From NCBI GenBank assembly GCA_045564915.1, contig JBJLGL010000013.1, positions 124,001-188,000 on the forward strand: 64,000 nucleotides of DNA, given 5' to 3'. The position numbers were made by a program, and so were the translations under genes. This document shows, piece by piece, positions 60,903-64,000 of the stretch. The stretch comes from JAQWRV01 sp045564915. GTDB taxonomy: Bacteria; Pseudomonadota; Alphaproteobacteria; Rhodospirillales; Rhodospirillaceae. Position 1 is the stretch's first letter; the number at the start of each line of letters is the position of its first letter. The notes below the pieces were generated by a model. The model saw nothing but the letters and a program-made list of their open reading frames with translations, searched no databases and had not been told where the DNA came from.

Positions 60903-62165
60903 ATGAGTGTATCGGACCAAAGTTTTTCAAATCAGGCCAAGACAGCAAGGCATCCTTTTTGGATTCTTGCAACAATCTACGCTCTATTTGGGCCCGTAGC
61001 AGCATTTGCAAAGATGGGGACAGTGCCACTTATCACCTTTTCAATTCTTGGACAGGTATCGTTTAAGTCCTTGGTCAGGAATCTAAAAAAGGCTTTAAGT
61101 ACTCGGTTTGCTCTCACACTTTGGATACTGATAGGTTGGTCTGCATTATCATTCATCTGGTCAGATAATCTCCACATTTTTTCACTGTTTAGGCTAACCT
61201 TAGTTATTATACTGGCCTTGCTATTCGTTCACACCGTCGGCCAAATGCCTATTTCTGAGAAAGAGAAGTTAATATACTTTGTTATAGGCACGTCATCATT
61301 TCTACTCTTCGTATTGCTTGTCGAAGGTGCGACAGAGGCTCTCTTGCATCGGATAATACGGCCGGAGGATTCCCAACCACGAGATGGTGAATGGGTTCCA
61401 TACTTACAAATGGTAGCTGCACGGGGCACTGCTTTTCTTGCTCCACTCTGCTTCATCGTAGCTACGATAGTTCGACAGACTTTTAGACGCCAATGGATCG
61501 GTATCCTATTTATTGTAATTTCGCTCGTCGCAACCTATCGGCTTCCAATGGGAGCAAGCGCCTTGGCCATAGTAATTGGCAGTATTGCTTATGGTTTAGC
61601 CCATTGGATACCTCGCTCTGTTACTCGTCTCGCTTTTACAGGCCTAGCCTGCTTTGCGCTAAGTGCTCCAATAATAATGACTTCTTTTGTTACTGTAGAA
61701 AATTTGGAATCAAATGGGGTAGAACTCAGCCGCGCCGTCAAGCAGCGGTTAGAAATTTGGCAATATTCGTCCGAACTAATTCTCGAAAGACCCATCTTAG
61801 GGTATGGCTTTGATACTTCTAGAGACATTGGAAATGAAGGGCTTATAATCGAAGGTACGAATTGGCCGGCCCTGCCGCTACATCCTCATAATGCAGTCTT
61901 ACAAATATGGCTCGAACTGGGAATAGTGGGGGTTATAGCCGTCTGTATAATCCTGTGGGAGCTATGGCGTAATTTGGAGGGAAAGATCAGGAGTGGGCAA
62001 GAAATCGCCATGGCTCTTGCAGCTTTCTTGGCGATTATAACCATATCCCTCATTAGTTTTGGGGTATGGCAATATTGGTGGATTGCGGCCTGGGCCTTGA
62101 TTGCAGGAGCAGCGCAACTAATCCAACCTGAACCGGAGAAAAATCTAGATATGTTGGAAAGTTAG
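60903..62165 (+). CDS. O-antigen ligase/polymerase family protein (WaaL/Wzy-like)
   Basis: A 420-residue protein with about 10-12 helices. A long periplasmic loop (about residues 275-340) carries SRAVKQRLEIWQYSSELILERPILGYGFDTS and PLHPHNAVLQIWLELGIVGV; the R-x-x-x-W and H-x-H-N-x-x-L-x-x-x-x-E-x-G pattern is the hallmark of the Wzy_C family. It attaches or polymerises polysaccharide at the periplasmic face. It is divergent from the sialyltransferase-like gene, so it may belong to the same surface-glycan pathway. Confidence 0.85.
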   Translation: MSVSDQSFSNQAKTARHPFWILATIYALFGPVAAFAKMGTVPLITFSILGQVSFKSLVRNLKKALSTRFALTLWILIGWSALSFIWSDNLHIFSLFRLTLVIILALLFVHTVGQMPISEKEKLIYFVIGTSSFLLFVLLVEGATEALLHRIIRPEDSQPRDGEWVPYLQMVAARGTAFLAPLCFIVATIVRQTFRRQWIGILFIVISLVATYRLPMGASALAIVIGSIAYGLAHWIPRSVTRLAFTGLACFALSAPIIMTSFVTVENLESNGVELSRAVKQRLEIWQYSSELILERPILGYGFDTSRDIGNEGLIIEGTNWPALPLHPHNAVLQIWLELGIVGVIAVCIILWELWRNLEGKIRSGQEIAMALAAFLAIITISLISFGVWQYWWIAAWALIAGAAQLIQPEPEKNLDMLES

Positions 62166-62270
62166 CAATTATTATGAATGAGAAATATATTTGAGGCTTC
62201 CACCCGAACGTCAAATTGTGCAGTAATCCAACTGCCGCCTATTTATGGCCACTGATAAAAGGAACACAAA

Positions 62271-63134
62271 ATGAATTTCATGGGACAATCACTGGTAAGT
62301 GCTGCGGCGCTTGCCACATTACTTAGCGGGTCATTAGCGCTTGCTGATGGCCACGAAAGTGAAAATACTGATATGCGCCTGCGGGCTGCGATTTCTGGCG
62401 AACATCGCTCGGAAGAGAAAAAGGCGAGAGATGCCTATCGAAATCCATACGAAACGCTCACATTCTTCGGTCTAGAAGACGATATGACGGTACTCGAAAT
62501 TAACGCTTCAGGGAGTTGGTATACAGAAATCATTGCCCCTGTCGTTGCAAGTACCGGCAAGTATGTGGCTACACTATCTCATCCTGATATTAGTGAGCGC
62601 GCTAAGGCATCCTTTGAGAGGCACACAAAAGCCTGGGAAGAGAATGCAGATATCTATGGCGATGCCACTATAGCCGGCATTGGCCCAGGAAAAATGGAGC
62701 CTGTGGAACCAGGTACAGCAGATTTAGTCTTAACATTTAGAAATATTCACAACTGGATGGGATCGGGAAATATTTCTGAAATGATGGATATGATGTTCAA
62801 ATCGGCCAAACCTGGTGGACACTTAGGTATTGTTGAGCACCGGGGCAATCCTACGATTAAACAAGATCCCAAAGCTCGTTCTGGATATGTCAATGAGGGC
62901 TACACCATTAAGCTGGCGGAAGATGCTGGATGGCAATTGGTGTCGACGAGTGAGATCAACAATAACCCAATGGATGACAAAGACTACGAAGGGCGAGTCT
63001 GGCGGTTACCACCAACTATGCGTTATTTCGGACGTGAGGGCTTCCCTCACCTCGAAGGTGCTGATCGGCAAAAGAGTCTAGCAGCTGGGGAAAGTGACCG
63101 TTTCACCCTTTTATTTGTAAAACCATCTAAGTAA
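62271..63134 (+). CDS. Exported SAM-methyltransferase-like protein (COG4798 type)
   Basis: AAGGA is positioned before ATG 62271. A 287-residue protein with a clean signal peptide (VSAAALATLLSGSLALA, cut after ALA). The mature part has a class I methyltransferase-like order: MTVLEINASGSWYTEII (loop I, with Gly/Ala changes from the usual E-x-G-x-G), YVATLSHPDIS, LVLTFRNIHNWM and PGGHLGIVEHRG. The COG4798 family is widespread, and its exported members lack an obvious cytoplasmic SAM supply. It may use another cofactor or bind rather than methylate. The gene ends at a strong terminator. Confidence 0.85.
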   Translation: MNFMGQSLVSAAALATLLSGSLALADGHESENTDMRLRAAISGEHRSEEKKARDAYRNPYETLTFFGLEDDMTVLEINASGSWYTEIIAPVVASTGKYVATLSHPDISERAKASFERHTKAWEENADIYGDATIAGIGPGKMEPVEPGTADLVLTFRNIHNWMGSGNISEMMDMMFKSAKPGGHLGIVEHRGNPTIKQDPKARSGYVNEGYTIKLAEDAGWQLVSTSEINNNPMDDKDYEGRVWRLPPTMRYFGREGFPHLEGADRQKSLAAGESDRFTLLFVKPSK

Positions 63135-63153
63135 GAACATAGGCTTGCGAGAC

Positions 63154-63180
63154 AGGTCTCCGGCATTATGCCGGAGACCT
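63154..63180 (+). terminator. Terminator hairpin after the exported methyltransferase-like gene
   Basis: AGGTCTCCGGCA, a three-base loop TTA, and TGCCGGAGACCT form a perfect 12-pair stem 20 bases after the stop, followed by a T-rich stretch (ACAGTTTCTTC). The stem is unusually long and GC-rich for the region. Confidence 0.8.
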
Positions 63181-63264
63181 ACAGTTTCTTCAGCGCAGTT
63201 ACTTGAGTATTTTGGAGTTACTCAAGGTTATGCGTAATACCATCCCCTTTATAGGTCGCAATGG

Positions 63265-64000
63265 ATGCCCCAAGACGCTGCAGATATGACTAGAATAGCT
63301 GCTAAGAATCCTCGAACTGGAGAGGTTGATTATCAGTTTGAAGTCACCTCACGTTCCGAAATTGAAGAGCACTGCAAGAGACTTAGTTCTGAACAAATAC
63401 AATGGGGAAAAGCACCTTTATCTGAACGTATTAGCGTTATGCTAAAATGGGCAGACGCGGTAGAAAGACACCGTGAATCAATCATTAAAGCAGAAGCAAT
63501 AGACACTGGCCGTTGGCGGATTTCCAGTGAAGCGCCTGACACGGTGATTTGGGGAATACGGGGATGGTGTGAGCGGGCGGAGAGCATTATCAACAATGCG
63601 ATAGACGTCGGCGATTCAACGACAATGCCAGAAACTAAGTTAGCACAACAACTCATTCCCTTCCCACTTTTAGGTGTTATAAGCCCTTGGAATTTTCCAC
63701 TTATGTTAAGTTCTATCGATGCGATTCCAGCCCTTATCGCCGGAAGTGCAGTCATTATCAAACCAAGCGAGGTTACACCTCGCTTTGTGGAACCTATCCA
63801 AGAGTCCATTGCCGATGTACCTGAACTAGCCAAGGTACTCCGCTACGTGCAAGGTGCCGGCGAGACAGGACAAGCAATCATCGATAATGTAGATATTATC
63901 TGTTTTACCGGTTCCGTACAAACGGGCCGAAAAGTTGCAGAAGCCGCAGCCCGTAACTTCATCCCTGCATTCCTGGAGCTTGGCGGAAAAGACCCAGTTA
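63265..64000 (+). CDS. Aldehyde dehydrogenase family protein, 3' end cut by window edge
   Basis: A long open frame runs to the window end. ATG 63265 and ATG 63286 are both possible starts; neither has a strong ribosome site. The product has the NAD-aldehyde dehydrogenase layout: IAAKNPRTGEVD, then the LGVISPWNFPLML substrate loop, IIKPSEVTPRF (cofactor-binding Lys/Ser/Glu), VDIICFTGSVQTGRKVAEAA (G-x-x-x-x-G) and FLELGGKDP with the general-base glutamate. The catalytic cysteine would lie beyond the edge. It resembles succinate-semialdehyde or aromatic aldehyde dehydrogenases. The substrate cannot be assigned. Confidence 0.88.
   Translation, partial: MPQDAADMTRIAAKNPRTGEVDYQFEVTSRSEIEEHCKRLSSEQIQWGKAPLSERISVMLKWADAVERHRESIIKAEAIDTGRWRISSEAPDTVIWGIRGWCERAESIINNAIDVGDSTTMPETKLAQQLIPFPLLGVISPWNFPLMLSSIDAIPALIAGSAVIIKPSEVTPRFVEPIQESIADVPELAKVLRYVQGAGETGQAIIDNVDIICFTGSVQTGRKVAEAAARNFIPAFLELGGKDPV

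Overview
The window reads as chromosomal DNA of a free-living, probably marine, alphaproteobacterium. The best taxonomic hints are a stand-alone NDUFS4-type 'ETC complex I' protein (41514-41810), an Mrp-type antiporter operon with alphaproteobacterial architecture, a Panacea/SocA-like protein, c-type cytochromes and a large TonB-dependent receptor. Base composition is moderate, with one clearly GC-richer block (about 31.4-35.2 kb). No rRNA, CRISPR, phage, transposase or integrase gene was seen. Two tRNA genes are present: Arg(TCT) and Pro(TGG).

Layout. 0-6.8 kb: surface-glycan genes, all on the plus strand (FkbM methyltransferase cut by the left edge, a two-domain glycosyltransferase, a GT-B glycosyltransferase, two methyltransferases, an SDR). 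7-15 kb: exported alpha/beta hydrolase, cytochrome c, an RND efflux pair (adaptor and permease), an Mpo1-like protein and a YheT-like hydrolase. 15-24.4 kb: mostly minus-strand genes for exported or Tat-targeted oxidoreductases, an Npt-type nucleotide carrier homologue, a polytopic membrane protein, SDRs, a DCC-family gene interrupted by a frameshift exactly at a T TTA AAC heptamer, and a crotonase. 24.4-30.5 kb: BCCT transporter, TPR-sulfotransferase and TonB receptor. 30.9-38.7 kb: a mosaic in which one intact Sel1-repeat gene is followed by at least four partial copies of the same gene (3' ends, 5' ends or both). These partial copies sit at the joints between unrelated accessory genes: MFS/VOC/flavoprotein/quinone reductase, PAS, SUMF1-like, DUF1330, cytochrome c. 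39-41.3 kb: a BNR-repeat protein and a TlpA-like thioredoxin, then the tRNA genes. 42.4-45.1 kb: O-methyltransferase, cytochrome-PQQ-type dehydrogenase, DUF192. 45.2-52.5 kb: a ten-gene minus-strand Mrp-like cation/proton antiporter operon with no full-length MrpA and three D-type subunits. 52.8-64 kb: Panacea-domain protein, small proteins, dusA, a cytidylyltransferase-RraA fusion, pepN, a sialyltransferase/DUF115-like protein, an O-antigen ligase-like protein, an exported methyltransferase homologue and an aldehyde dehydrogenase cut by the right edge.

The genes suggest a Gram-negative respiratory heterotroph with an elaborate surface polysaccharide, sodium/proton homeostasis, compatible-solute uptake and several periplasmic redox enzymes. 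The two observations I consider most unusual are the array of Sel1 gene scars around accessory cassettes and the DCC gene whose conserved reading frame changes precisely at a coronavirus-type slippery heptamer. Function calls rest on motif recognition by eye; no database search was possible.
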